64,000 nucleotides of DNA from Alteromonas_F sp964429915 (GTDB taxonomy: Bacteria; Pseudomonadota; Gammaproteobacteria; Enterobacterales; Alteromonadaceae): positions 1 to 64,000 of the forward strand of contig CAYSDZ010000014.1 of NCBI GenBank assembly GCA_964429915.1. The letters run 5' to 3'. This document shows, in pieces, positions 44,144-52,728 of the stretch (the stretch's first letter is position 1; each line of letters opens with the position of its first letter). The notes under the pieces were generated by a model. The model did not search any database and was not told the origin of the DNA. It saw only the letters and a list, made by a program, of their open reading frames with translations. The translations under genes were made by a program, and so were the position numbers.

Positions 44144-44905
44144 ATGTCTGCAGATATCCATTTTACTGACACTCACTTTAATGGGATTGCCCATAAATTT
44201 GATGAAAATATTTATGGAAGTTTGAAAGGGAAACTGCGACACCGGGTTCTTACTCAATTAATTCAACATCGCTTACCAAAAGAACGAACACTTCGTATTT
44301 TAGATATGGGCGGTGGAACTGGCATGATGGCCAAAGTATGTGCAGACTTAGGGCATCACGTTGATTTAGTCGATGCCGCTGAGGATGTGCTAAAACTGGC
44401 AGTCCAAAAAATGGGTGCACACCCCAATGTTACTGTAACCCAAAGCACCTTAGCCGACTTTCCAAAAAACAAGCAATACGACCTAGTTATGTGCCATGCA
44501 ATGTTGGAATGGTTACATGAGCCTTTTGCGGCTATTGCTATTTTAAAACAGTTTATCAAACCCTCCGGTTTATTATCCTTAAGTGTGTTTAACAAAGATG
44601 CTGCGTTGTTTAGCAATATGAGCTACGGAAATTTTGATTACGTACAAAAGGGGATGAAGGTGAAAAATCAGGTGCGCTTGAACCCCAAAAACCCTATCAG
44701 TCCGAAAGCGCTGCTATCAAGCTTGGAGAGCAATGGTTTTGTTATCGAGCAAAAAACGGGTATTCGTTGCTTTTCTGATTATGTAAAGAGGACGATTGAC
44801 AACGAAGAGTTCGATACCTTATTTCAACTTGAGATGGAATACGCCAGTCAAGAGCCGTATTTATGGTTGGGAAGATATTTCCACGTATTTGCTACACTTC
44901 AATAA
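44144..44905 (+). CDS. cmoM: tRNA cmo5U methyltransferase CmoM
   Basis: 253-residue class I SAM methyltransferase. It matches CmoM (formerly SmtA) along its length: FNGIAHKFDENIYGSLKGKLR at the start, the SAM motif ILDMGGGTGMMAKVCADLGH, CHAMLEWLHEP, NMSYGNFDYVQKGM, KTGIRCFSDY and EPYLWLGRYFHV at the end. It methylates 5-carboxymethoxyuridine at tRNA position 34. Its 3' end overlaps the convergent ldhA-like gene by 14 bases. Confidence 0.92.
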   Translation: MSADIHFTDTHFNGIAHKFDENIYGSLKGKLRHRVLTQLIQHRLPKERTLRILDMGGGTGMMAKVCADLGHHVDLVDAAEDVLKLAVQKMGAHPNVTVTQSTLADFPKNKQYDLVMCHAMLEWLHEPFAAIAILKQFIKPSGLLSLSVFNKDAALFSNMSYGNFDYVQKGMKVKNQVRLNPKNPISPKALLSSLESNGFVIEQKTGIRCFSDYVKRTIDNEEFDTLFQLEMEYASQEPYLWLGRYFHVFATLQ

Positions 44906-45896
44906 GATAGGGCGGACTTAGCTTGTCTTTAGACTGTTGAATGATATTGTTCACCGTGGTTTCGGCTATTTCGTCAAGTGCCTCAAAGGTGAAAAATCCT
45001 TGATGTCCGGTAATTAAAACATTGTGAAAACTCGATAAACGCTCAAATTGGTCGTCTAGAATAAGGGTTTCAGACAGGTTTCTGAAAAACAACTCCGATT
45101 CCATTTCGTAGACATCTAGCGCTAAATAGCCAATTTTCTTAGATTTTAAACCCCTAATTACGCTTGCAGTATCAATGAGAGCGCCCCGAGACGTATTTAC
45201 AAGCATAACACCCTCTTTCATTTTGGCTAATGACGTATCATTAATTAAGTGATGAGTAGATTTCACAAGTGGGCAGTGCAAAGAAACAATATCGCTTTCA
45301 GCGTATAGCGTATTAATATCGGTATAGATGGCACCCAATTGTTTTATGCTTTCGTTTTCACAAGGGTCGTAACACAAAAGTTGACACCCAAAACCATTAA
45401 GTATTTTTGCGGTTGCCAAGCCGATATTGCCTGTGCCAATTAAACCCACTGTTTTTTTGTGAAGTGTTATGCCCTGTAGGCCTTCAAGTTCAAAATTTCC
45501 CTCACGAACGCGATTGAATGCTTTATGCAACTTTCTTCCCAAGGTAAGAATTAACCCTACTGTATGTTCGGCAACGGCTTGTGGCGAGTAAGCGGGCACA
45601 CGCGATACTTGGATCTGGTTTGCTCTTGCACTGTTAAGGTTGACGTTATTAAAGCCTGCACAGCGTAAAGCAATATGTTTTACATTATGCGATGCTAATG
45701 CGCTTATTACATTTTCGTCACACACATCGTTAACAAATAAACACACCACATCGAAGCCTTGTGCAAGTTCAGCCGTTTTTGAGTTTAAGGAAGCGTCAAA
45801 AAACTCGATGCTTATCTCGTTTTGATAATGGTTAATATGCGCTTCAAAGGTCTTTTTGTCGTAAGTTTTGGCACTGAAAAACGCAATGTTAATCAT
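44892..45896 (-). CDS. ldhA: D-lactate dehydrogenase (2-hydroxyacid dehydrogenase)
   Basis: 334 residues. NAD-dependent D-2-hydroxyacid dehydrogenase of the fermentative LdhA type, reducing pyruvate to D-lactate. Motifs: NAD site VGLIGTGNIGLATAKIL, LRCAGFNNVNL, VPAYSPQAVAEHTVGLIL, the Arg in LVNTSRGALIDT, and the catalytic His region ITGHQGFFTFEA. It follows gpx by 15 bases and a receiver-TPR gene before that, all on the minus strand, suggesting a single operon. Its tail is antisense to the end of cmoM. Confidence 0.9.
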   Translation of the reverse strand: MINIAFFSAKTYDKKTFEAHINHYQNEISIEFFDASLNSKTAELAQGFDVVCLFVNDVCDENVISALASHNVKHIALRCAGFNNVNLNSARANQIQVSRVPAYSPQAVAEHTVGLILTLGRKLHKAFNRVREGNFELEGLQGITLHKKTVGLIGTGNIGLATAKILNGFGCQLLCYDPCENESIKQLGAIYTDINTLYAESDIVSLHCPLVKSTHHLINDTSLAKMKEGVMLVNTSRGALIDTASVIRGLKSKKIGYLALDVYEMESELFFRNLSETLILDDQFERLSSFHNVLITGHQGFFTFEALDEIAETTVNNIIQQSKDKLSPPYLIEV

Positions 45897-45911
45897 AAAT
45901 ATCCCTAGTTT

Positions 45912-46409
45912 TTAAGCCTTGCTCGATTTCAATAATCTAAAAATGTCATTTTTTATACTTTCAGGTGACGTTGCAGGCGAATAACGTTTTATCGCCTTTC
46001 CTGTTTTATCGACTAAGAATTTCGTGAAATTCCACTTAATACTCGTACTGCCCAGTACGCCGGGAGCTTGCTGTTTTACGCACTCGAAAACAGGATGTGT
46101 ATTGTTACCGTTGACTTCTACTTTAGCAAAAAGAGGAAACGAGACATTAAATCGCGTTGAGCAAAATGTTTGAATTTCTTGGTTATTGCCGGGTTCTTGA
46201 CTGCCGAATTGATTACAAGGAAAAGCAAGGACAGCAAAGTTGTTTTGTTTAAGTTCTTGATACAACGTTTCTAAGTCTTCGTATTGCCCTGTAAATCCGC
46301 ACTTGCTTGCTGTATTTACCACTAAACAAACATGGTTGTTAAAGTTTGCAAGGTCGCATTCACTGCCATCGTTTTTGGTTGCTGTTAACTGATAAATACT
46401 GTTAGACAT
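45912..46409 (-). CDS. Glutathione peroxidase family protein (BtuE-like)
   Basis: 165 residues. Thioredoxin-fold peroxidase with a cysteine in place of selenocysteine (NTASKCGFTGQYEDL) and the other family motifs AFPCNQFGSQEPG and IKWNFTKFLVD, which supply the Gln, Trp and Asn of the active site. It reduces peroxides using thioredoxin or glutathione. Located between the receiver-TPR gene (11 bases upstream) and ldhA. Confidence 0.93.
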   Translation of the reverse strand: MSNSIYQLTATKNDGSECDLANFNNHVCLVVNTASKCGFTGQYEDLETLYQELKQNNFAVLAFPCNQFGSQEPGNNQEIQTFCSTRFNVSFPLFAKVEVNGNNTHPVFECVKQQAPGVLGSTSIKWNFTKFLVDKTGKAIKRYSPATSPESIKNDIFRLLKSSKA

Positions 46410-46420
46410 ACGACTGAGCC

Positions 46421-48067
46421 TTAATAATTATTGATGGAGTTTGTTTCTGCTTTTGCTTTTGTTAAGTCGAATCTCAGTTTCTCTAGCCTCAATTGGTTGA
46501 TGTCATTCAATGGCGTGCTAGATAGCTCTTCAATTAAAAAGTCGGCCGTGATCAAACGATAAGAATCGCGATTCAGCTCAGTCATACATTGCAGTAGATT
46601 CAGTGCAAATGCGGGCATAGAAGGAATACGCTGATAGGCGGAGTAAAATAACGGCATCGCTTTTTCCATTTGTCGGTTGGAAAAAAGCACCATCCCCTCT
46701 TCATTCAGGCGCACGGCTTTTTCTTTGTCTATGCCAACCGTTTTTTCGCTGTCTACCAAGTTGGTGTTCATTACGCTGAGCCACGCTTGATCGTCTGAAC
46801 GGGCTAAGCGCAATTCAGCTTGGGCTAAAACATTTCTAGCTGTATCTGTGTCATCTAATGTATGAAAGATTTTTGAGGCCGTAAATAAAGCAGTGGGGTT
46901 CGCATTGTTTAGCGCTGCCATTGATATGCCTTCTAGAATTTTTCTTGCTTTATTGCTATCTCCTTCAAGCGCAGAAGAATAGGCCAATAAAATATCACGC
47001 TGGGTTTTTAATTGTGGGTCAGACTCTCCTCGGGTCGCCATTCCCACTAATTTTCTTGCCTGTGACAAGCTTTCTTTTCTTTGATTTTGGGGTGTTTCTT
47101 CAGCTATAGCAATATAAAACTCTGCAAGCTCGTAAGTAAATTCGTCAAATAGCTCTCTGACGCTTCTGTTATGTTCACGCTGTTTTTGCAACAGCGATAT
47201 TCCTTCAATCACTTTATTTTGCTTTCTAAATGCTAAGGATTTCAATCGCGTGGCAGCAACGCTCAATTCACTGGTATTGATGTTGTCTAAAAAATCACTG
47301 GCTTCTTGATATGATTGTCGTTCAATACATAAACTTGCTAACCATTCGAAGGCTTTGTCACGTGTGAAATTGGTGTTGACTAAATGGTGAAGTGTTTCCT
47401 CACAGGCGTGCCACTCGCCAAGCATGAATTGGCATTTAATTTTGCCCCAATTAGCCCACAGTATTTTTTCAGAACGCTGTAGTATTTTGTTGAACAAGGT
47501 AAGTGCGGCAGAATAGAAACCATTTTGCATCAATAATTTTGCCAACAGCTTATTGAGCTCGGGTAGGTATTTATTCGTATTAGTCGCTTTATCTTGTGCC
47601 GCTATAATCAGATTTTTCGTCTTTCGAAGCGCCACTGAAAACAATTGGCTATCCGTAGCCTTAAGCACATCACTGGTCAAGCTACGCACTTCGAGATAGC
47701 GCTGCATGTGTCGCAGTAGTGCAGCCATTGTATAAGGTTTCACAATAAGCACATCAGGGTGCAAATCCATTATTTGACCAATAGTTTTAGCTTGGCGATC
47801 TGCGGTAATAAAAAATATACCAGTGCTGGGTTTGATATGGCCGGACACCATCAGCGAATGTACGCAGTCTACCCCGTTACGGTGTTGTCCGAGATGATAG
47901 TCGATTAAGACAATATCCATGCTCATGCGTTTGAGCGCAGCCCTTAATTCGTTGCCATTACTAAAGCTATGGATATCAAATATGCCCAAAGGAAGAAGGT
48001 GACTTCTTAAATTGGTTCGCGCAGTGGCGTTATCCTCAACGATGGCTAAACGAAGTTGGCTTTCCAT
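46421..48067 (-). CDS. Response-regulator receiver / TPR protein (intact receiver)
   Basis: 548 residues. The N-terminal receiver (about 1-125) has the acidic pair (AIVEDN), a phospho-acceptor Asp (IVLIDYHLG), a Thr switch (FFITAD) and the Lys (VIVKPY). The remainder is a TPR-like helical array with no DNA-binding output; it presumably acts through protein contact. It resembles the protein at 22841-24472 in length and layout, but that one lacks the phospho-acceptor. It heads a tight cluster with gpx and ldhA. No kinase gene is adjacent. Confidence 0.87.
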   Translation of the reverse strand: MESQLRLAIVEDNATARTNLRSHLLPLGIFDIHSFSNGNELRAALKRMSMDIVLIDYHLGQHRNGVDCVHSLMVSGHIKPSTGIFFITADRQAKTIGQIMDLHPDVLIVKPYTMAALLRHMQRYLEVRSLTSDVLKATDSQLFSVALRKTKNLIIAAQDKATNTNKYLPELNKLLAKLLMQNGFYSAALTLFNKILQRSEKILWANWGKIKCQFMLGEWHACEETLHHLVNTNFTRDKAFEWLASLCIERQSYQEASDFLDNINTSELSVAATRLKSLAFRKQNKVIEGISLLQKQREHNRSVRELFDEFTYELAEFYIAIAEETPQNQRKESLSQARKLVGMATRGESDPQLKTQRDILLAYSSALEGDSNKARKILEGISMAALNNANPTALFTASKIFHTLDDTDTARNVLAQAELRLARSDDQAWLSVMNTNLVDSEKTVGIDKEKAVRLNEEGMVLFSNRQMEKAMPLFYSAYQRIPSMPAFALNLLQCMTELNRDSYRLITADFLIEELSSTPLNDINQLRLEKLRFDLTKAKAETNSINNY

Positions 48068-48265
48068 GGTAATCGAAAATCAATGAAGAGAATCAAAAGC
48101 ATAGCAAGCCATAGGGCTTCCGTCATTAATTCCTTGTATATATTGATGTGCTTAAGTATTGTTTCCGACAACTTTGCAATAACACGATTTTTTCATGTCT
48201 GCATTAGCTAGTATCAAACCCTATTATAAACAGTTTCTTCCCTTACCATTAAGCGCACACTAAGA

Positions 48266-48850
48266 ATGAAATCTAAAGTGAAAAAAAAGGCGTTATTTTT
48301 AGACCGAGACGGTGTTATTAATGTAAATACCGGCTATTTATACGAGCCAAAAGACGTGCAATGGGTTTCTGGCATTATTAACGTAATGCGTGCCTTTCAA
48401 CAACAAGGCTATTTATTGATTATTGTAACAAATCAGTCTGGTATTGGACGAGGGTATTACAGCGAGGAAGATTTTTATTCCTTGACTCAATGGATGCGGC
48501 AGTATCTTCTTCAACAGCACGTTCATATTGATGATGTATTTTATTGTCCTCATCATCCTGAAAAAGCGATAGGACACTATCTGCGACGATGTGACTGCAG
48601 AAAACCCGCACCCGGTATGTTACTCACTGCAATTGAAAAATGGAACATAGACAAAAATCAAAGCGTATTAATTGGTGATAGTTGGTCAGATATTGAAGCA
48701 GGGGTGGCTGCTGGCTTATCTCGCTGTTATTTTTTCTCTACTGATCTTTCAAAGAAGCAGCAATCACTGATTGCTAAAATAACAGAAACGAATAAGACCA
48801 CCAAAACGGAGGTGGTGCACCTCTCACACTTAGAGGCTCTACTGTCTTAA
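48266..48850 (+). CDS. gmhB: D-glycero-beta-D-manno-heptose-1,7-bisphosphate 7-phosphatase
   Basis: 194-residue HAD phosphatase (E. coli GmhB 191). Nucleophile motif LFLDRDGVIN, motif II IVTNQSG, the zinc loop CPHHPEKAIGHYLRRCDCRKP split across 21 residues, and the last motif LIGDSWSDIEAG. It makes the heptose monophosphate used for lipopolysaccharide inner core. A lone gene, convergent with yejM. Confidence 0.93.
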   Translation: MKSKVKKKALFLDRDGVINVNTGYLYEPKDVQWVSGIINVMRAFQQQGYLLIIVTNQSGIGRGYYSEEDFYSLTQWMRQYLLQQHVHIDDVFYCPHHPEKAIGHYLRRCDCRKPAPGMLLTAIEKWNIDKNQSVLIGDSWSDIEAGVAAGLSRCYFFSTDLSKKQQSLIAKITETNKTTKTEVVHLSHLEALLS

Positions 48851-48851
48851 G

Positions 48852-50357
48852 TTAATCTGCGGTAGAGAATCGAGACAGATGCTTAACTGCTTGGCTCAAT
48901 ACATTCACATTCAAGCCTTCGCTGCTACGGGTATTATCCTTTAAATTAATAATTTCATAATTGCCATTCGTCATCACATCTATGCGTTGAGTACGTTGAA
49001 TAACCACGATACGCTCGCCGCTTGTACTTACAATCCAATCTCTTGCAGGTGCACTTAAATTGCGTCCCGTTGAGTATGACGTTACAGCAGATTTGCATCC
49101 CAGTGCAGAGAGTAGGGTAGGCGCAATATCTTCATTACTGGCGTTGTTTGTTTTAAGCGGAATGTTGGCATATAAACGTGCACTAGAAGCGACCATAATT
49201 ATTTTGTCGTCATAAGACAAGGCAGAAAGTGCTTGTTTTATATCAGCGGCAGACATAAAAGCGATATGAAGCCCTTTTTCGAAATTTGAATAAGGCGATT
49301 GAAACGTCGATATTGCAGGGTGTGCAATAGTACTATCTGCGCTTACCGATACTTCAAAACCTTGCACTTGGGGTAGTGCGAGTAGCACAGGGCGTTTATC
49401 GGCTAGCGATTCGTAATAGATTTCTGGTACACCAAAAATGCTACTTACTTGTTGGCTACTTTTTGATGTTGATAAAGAATAAAACGCCACATCATACGCC
49501 AGTTTATTGTTATTTAACGATAAAGGGGCTTGATCTGTTTGAATGAAAACAAGTGCAGAACGGGTGTTATCAATACCACAGTAAACGGGCTCGGAAGGAT
49601 AACGTACCCTTGTTACTTGACCACTTACTTGTCCACGAAACTGCAATTTTTCTCTTTGTTTATAGGCTTCTAAGTCTAACAAACCATATCGCGACATCGT
49701 GGTTTTTGCCGTTGCTGGATAGGAAAGAGGAAATAAATTATCCTGCTTAACGATGGGTTGGTACAGCTTTGCATCTGCCCAAATATGCATGCCATGACCT
49801 GCAATAAAGCAAGTCAGAAAAAAGCTAGCGACCGAGGGTGTGAATTTATAATGTGATAGCTTTTCAAGACGCCGCCAAATCGCATTTGCCAGCACTAATT
49901 GGCCACTTAACCAAACGCAAAACAAGAGCAATAAATAAAACCATTGCTTCCAACTGAATTCAGCCATTCGCGTTTCTTCTACCGTACGAACAATTTGTAC
50001 AGAATTAAAGCTGATATGAAAACCGGTTCGCGTATAGACCAAGGCATCAAAGGCCAGCAGTGCCAAGCCACTTGCAGCAACGATGGCGCCTGTGAGTCTA
50101 ACGGTTTTTTCGTTTTTCACTAAATAGCAGGAGGGTAGAACGAACAGTACAAAACCAAAAAATGTTACAAAACTGATGTGCCCTAACCAATTTGCCAGCA
50201 TATACGTGTTGCCAAGCCAACTGCCCGGTGCAGGAGAAGAAAAAATGTAGATAGAGGAAATAACTAAAGCGAGAATAATATTGGCGAGAGCAAACCAATG
50301 CCCCCACGCGACCATTTTGGTTACGCGTTTACGTCGCGGAGATTCAGTTAAAATCAA
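48852..50357 (-). CDS. yejM: YejM/PbgA-like inner-membrane protein (DUF3413, sulfatase fold)
   Basis: 501 residues. Five N-terminal membrane helices in a DUF3413 region (WGHWFALANIILALVISSIYIF begins it, here named as family hallmark in part) are followed by a periplasmic domain of sulfatase type. E. coli YejM (586 residues) controls LpxC degradation and lipid A supply. This homologue is shorter. I do not see clear sulfatase metal residues, as also in YejM. The TTG start lies 12 bases after yejL; an internal ATG at 50315 would cut the first helix region. The pairing with yejL and divergent yejK supports the assignment. Confidence 0.82.
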   Translation of the reverse strand: MILTESPRRKRVTKMVAWGHWFALANIILALVISSIYIFSSPAPGSWLGNTYMLANWLGHISFVTFFGFVLFVLPSCYLVKNEKTVRLTGAIVAASGLALLAFDALVYTRTGFHISFNSVQIVRTVEETRMAEFSWKQWFYLLLLFCVWLSGQLVLANAIWRRLEKLSHYKFTPSVASFFLTCFIAGHGMHIWADAKLYQPIVKQDNLFPLSYPATAKTTMSRYGLLDLEAYKQREKLQFRGQVSGQVTRVRYPSEPVYCGIDNTRSALVFIQTDQAPLSLNNNKLAYDVAFYSLSTSKSSQQVSSIFGVPEIYYESLADKRPVLLALPQVQGFEVSVSADSTIAHPAISTFQSPYSNFEKGLHIAFMSAADIKQALSALSYDDKIIMVASSARLYANIPLKTNNASNEDIAPTLLSALGCKSAVTSYSTGRNLSAPARDWIVSTSGERIVVIQRTQRIDVMTNGNYEIINLKDNTRSSEGLNVNVLSQAVKHLSRFSTAD

Positions 50358-50369
50358 AGCTTACCGGCC

Positions 50370-50585
50370 TTAGGATTCAATGCTTTTATGTAATACTTTG
50401 GTGAAGGTATCTACCAAAGTGCCTCGTTGATTTTCGGGTATATGTGTATTAAACACGTGGCTCACTAAATTTCCCAAAACAACTAAAGACAGGTCTTTAT
50501 TGACTTGGTGTTTTTCAAACACGGTTAACACCTCGTCCATGATCGTTTCAATTTGGTTATTGTCGAAACGGCTTGTTTGGGGCAT
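50370..50585 (-). CDS. yejL: YejL family protein (DUF1414)
   Basis: 71-residue small protein. MPQTSRFDNNQIETIMDEVL and LSLVVLGNLVSHVFNT match E. coli YejL closely (MPQISRYSDEQVE; LSLMVLGNMVTNLINT). Function is unknown. ATG 50585 matches the family start; the longer TTG form at 50600 is unlikely. It is transcribed ahead of yejM and diverges from yejK, the same layout as in E. coli. Confidence 0.92.
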   Translation of the reverse strand: MPQTSRFDNNQIETIMDEVLTVFEKHQVNKDLSLVVLGNLVSHVFNTHIPENQRGTLVDTFTKVLHKSIES

Positions 50586-50679
50586 ACAGTTAGTACTCAA
50601 GAATTAAAGATTAGTGCGATTATAAGCGTTAGTTGTGACATAATACCAATTTGTTTTGTTCTTGCGTATTGTTTGCAAA

Positions 50680-50762
50680 GGGCAACCGCATACTTTTATT
50701 TAGCTTTTTTACAGGTCCACCTCATTCGCTTTTGAACTGTTTGCGAAAGTATGTGATTGCTC
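50680..50762. repeat. Inverted-repeat element, copy 2
   Basis: 83-bp relative of the element at 10967-11044. The left arm GGGCAACCGCATACTTT and the centre GTCCACCTCATTCGC are identical; the right arm has decayed (AAAGTATGTGATTGCTC). It sits between the divergent yejL and yejK, so here it cannot serve as a terminator and may overlap promoters. Confidence 0.75.
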
Positions 50763-50826
50763 TGATTGGTTGCGCTCATTGCGTGTAAGTCACTCTTCAT
50801 CAGGTATTCAAGGTAGTTAGCACATT

Positions 50827-51843
50827 ATGGGTATGCAAGTCCGCAATTTTGTCGTCCATCAAATTGGCTTAGATAACGATGAAAAACTGGCAATGGCGGT
50901 CAGAGATGATTGCTTACCGCCGTCTCCTGCGCTGGAATCGCTGTGCCAACAGCTCAACCATGCGTTTAATAGCAAACCGGGGAAAGGCATTGGTGGCTTT
51001 TCGCAAGAAAAACCAGATTTTCAAAATGCCCTAGCTAACATGAACACGTCGTTTCATGCATTTACTGTTACAACCTGCAAATTGTTGCTAGATGCGATGA
51101 TTAATACTAACACCATAGAGACGGGTTTTGTTGTGTGCGCTCAGTATGAATACTTAGCAACAGATTATTTGTTAATTACTTTGCTTAACACAAAATCACA
51201 CATTGAAGTGAATCAGGATTTAGAGCTCAATACTAGAGAACATTTGGATATTGCGCGCATGCAGTTAGCGGTGAAAATAGATCTTACTCAGTTGTCAGTG
51301 CAACCAGAACTCAATCGCTATGCAGCGTTTATTAAAGGCAAAATGGGCAGGAAAGTCAGTGATTTTTTCTTTCAGTTTGTTGGCTGCGATGAAAAAATTG
51401 ATGTTAAGGAACAGAATAAAAGATTGATTTCGTCTGTAGATGCGTATTTGGCAGAAGAATCCATAGACGTATCTGAGAAAATGCAGCATAGAGACAGCGT
51501 TCGAGATTATATGAAGTCTAAAATTGACGACGGAAGCGATATTTCAGTAAAAGAAGTGGCTTCGCATTTACCGAGTGATTTAGCTCGGCAACGGGATTTT
51601 TCATCTTACGTTCAGCAATTAGAAACGCCGGTAGAACCCTCATTTTCACCTGATCCTAGCGCAGTGAGGCAACTCTCAAAGTTCAGCGGCCAAGGAGGTG
51701 GGCTTAGTCTCGCATTTGATAGAAAATTACTAGGGGAACGTGTGCAGTACGATTCATCAAGCGATACGCTGACAATATGTGGTATTCCACCCAACTTAAA
51801 GGATCAACTGATCAAAGCTCTATCATCACCGGTTCAGGAGTAA
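50827..51843 (+). CDS. yejK: Nucleoid-associated protein YejK (NdpA)
   Basis: 338 residues (E. coli YejK 335). It binds DNA and the nucleoid. Matching segments are VRNFVVHQIGL near the start, GIGGFSQEKPDF, FVVCAQYEYLATDYLLITLL and the GCDEKIDVKEQNKRLISSVD block. The start may be ATG 50827 or ATG 50833. Divergent from yejL across the repeat element; the PTPS-like gene follows after nine bases. Confidence 0.93.
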   Translation: MGMQVRNFVVHQIGLDNDEKLAMAVRDDCLPPSPALESLCQQLNHAFNSKPGKGIGGFSQEKPDFQNALANMNTSFHAFTVTTCKLLLDAMINTNTIETGFVVCAQYEYLATDYLLITLLNTKSHIEVNQDLELNTREHLDIARMQLAVKIDLTQLSVQPELNRYAAFIKGKMGRKVSDFFFQFVGCDEKIDVKEQNKRLISSVDAYLAEESIDVSEKMQHRDSVRDYMKSKIDDGSDISVKEVASHLPSDLARQRDFSSYVQQLETPVEPSFSPDPSAVRQLSKFSGQGGGLSLAFDRKLLGERVQYDSSSDTLTICGIPPNLKDQLIKALSSPVQE

Positions 51844-51852
51844 TTGAGAACG

Positions 51853-52728
51853 ATGCAATTATTTGTCAATGACCTTACGGTGATGGATTTTTCTTACCTT
51901 TGTGAAAAACGTGGCATGGTCGGAGAAAGTTGGATTGTTGATGTAGTACTCGATGGTGCATTAAACGACGAAAGCATGATAGAAGACTTCTCTCTTGTGA
52001 AGAAGAACTTAAAACGCCTGATTGATAACTACGTTGATCATAAATTACTGGTTCCCGCAGACTACCGGAATGTCGATATTAGACGAGATGACAACGACAG
52101 AGTAGAAGTGGTTTTCACCACTGAAAAACAAGATACTTTCGCGCTGTTTTGTCCTGATGATGCATATGCTTTTATCTATTCAGAAAAAATCACGATGGAA
52201 TCGGTTGGCGCTTACTTAAAAGAAGTCATCGCCACGCATTTGCCAGATAACGTAGAAGGCTTGCATTTATCGTTGCGAACGGAAGTGATAAGTACGCCGT
52301 TTTATCATTACACCCATGGCTTAAAAAAGCATGATGGCAATTGTCAGCGGATCGCACATGGACATCGTTCAAAAATTGATATTTACAGAAACGGAAAACG
52401 TTGTACTCAAAGTGAAAAAGAGTGGGCAGAGCGCTGGAGCGATATTTACGTTGCTTCGGCTGATGACCGTTTAGATGCACATGATTTGCAAATGTTATAT
52501 TCGCCAGAAAGTTCACAATACTACTGTTTTGGTTACGAAGCCTCTCAAGGATGGTTTGAAATTGTATTGCCTATTCAGCAATGCGAAATTATTGAGACCG
52601 ACTCCACAGTGGAATGTTTAGCGCAGTTTATTTTTCAGCAAGAACAACAGAAAGAACCTAACGAATGTTTAAAAGTGGTGGCTTACGAAGGTGTTGGGAA
52701 AGGTGCAATGGTAGGAGGTGATAAGTGA
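51853..52728 (+). CDS. Double T-fold 6-pyruvoyl-tetrahydropterin synthase-like protein
   Basis: 291 residues made of two QueD/PTPS-like T-fold units. Unit 1 (about 1-135) has MIEDFSLVKKNLKRLIDNYVDHK, normal for the family once split, but lacks the zinc-binding HGH. Unit 2 (about 136-290) has the Cys and zinc ligands: HYTHGLKKHDGNCQRIAHGH. So only the second unit looks able to bind zinc. It is annotated in relatives as 6-carboxytetrahydropterin synthase; the true reaction is unclear. No other queuosine genes are near. ATG 51853 is preferred to TTG 51844. The stop overlaps the M23 gene start by four bases. Confidence 0.78.
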   Translation: MQLFVNDLTVMDFSYLCEKRGMVGESWIVDVVLDGALNDESMIEDFSLVKKNLKRLIDNYVDHKLLVPADYRNVDIRRDDNDRVEVVFTTEKQDTFALFCPDDAYAFIYSEKITMESVGAYLKEVIATHLPDNVEGLHLSLRTEVISTPFYHYTHGLKKHDGNCQRIAHGHRSKIDIYRNGKRCTQSEKEWAERWSDIYVASADDRLDAHDLQMLYSPESSQYYCFGYEASQGWFEIVLPIQQCEIIETDSTVECLAQFIFQQEQQKEPNECLKVVAYEGVGKGAMVGGDK

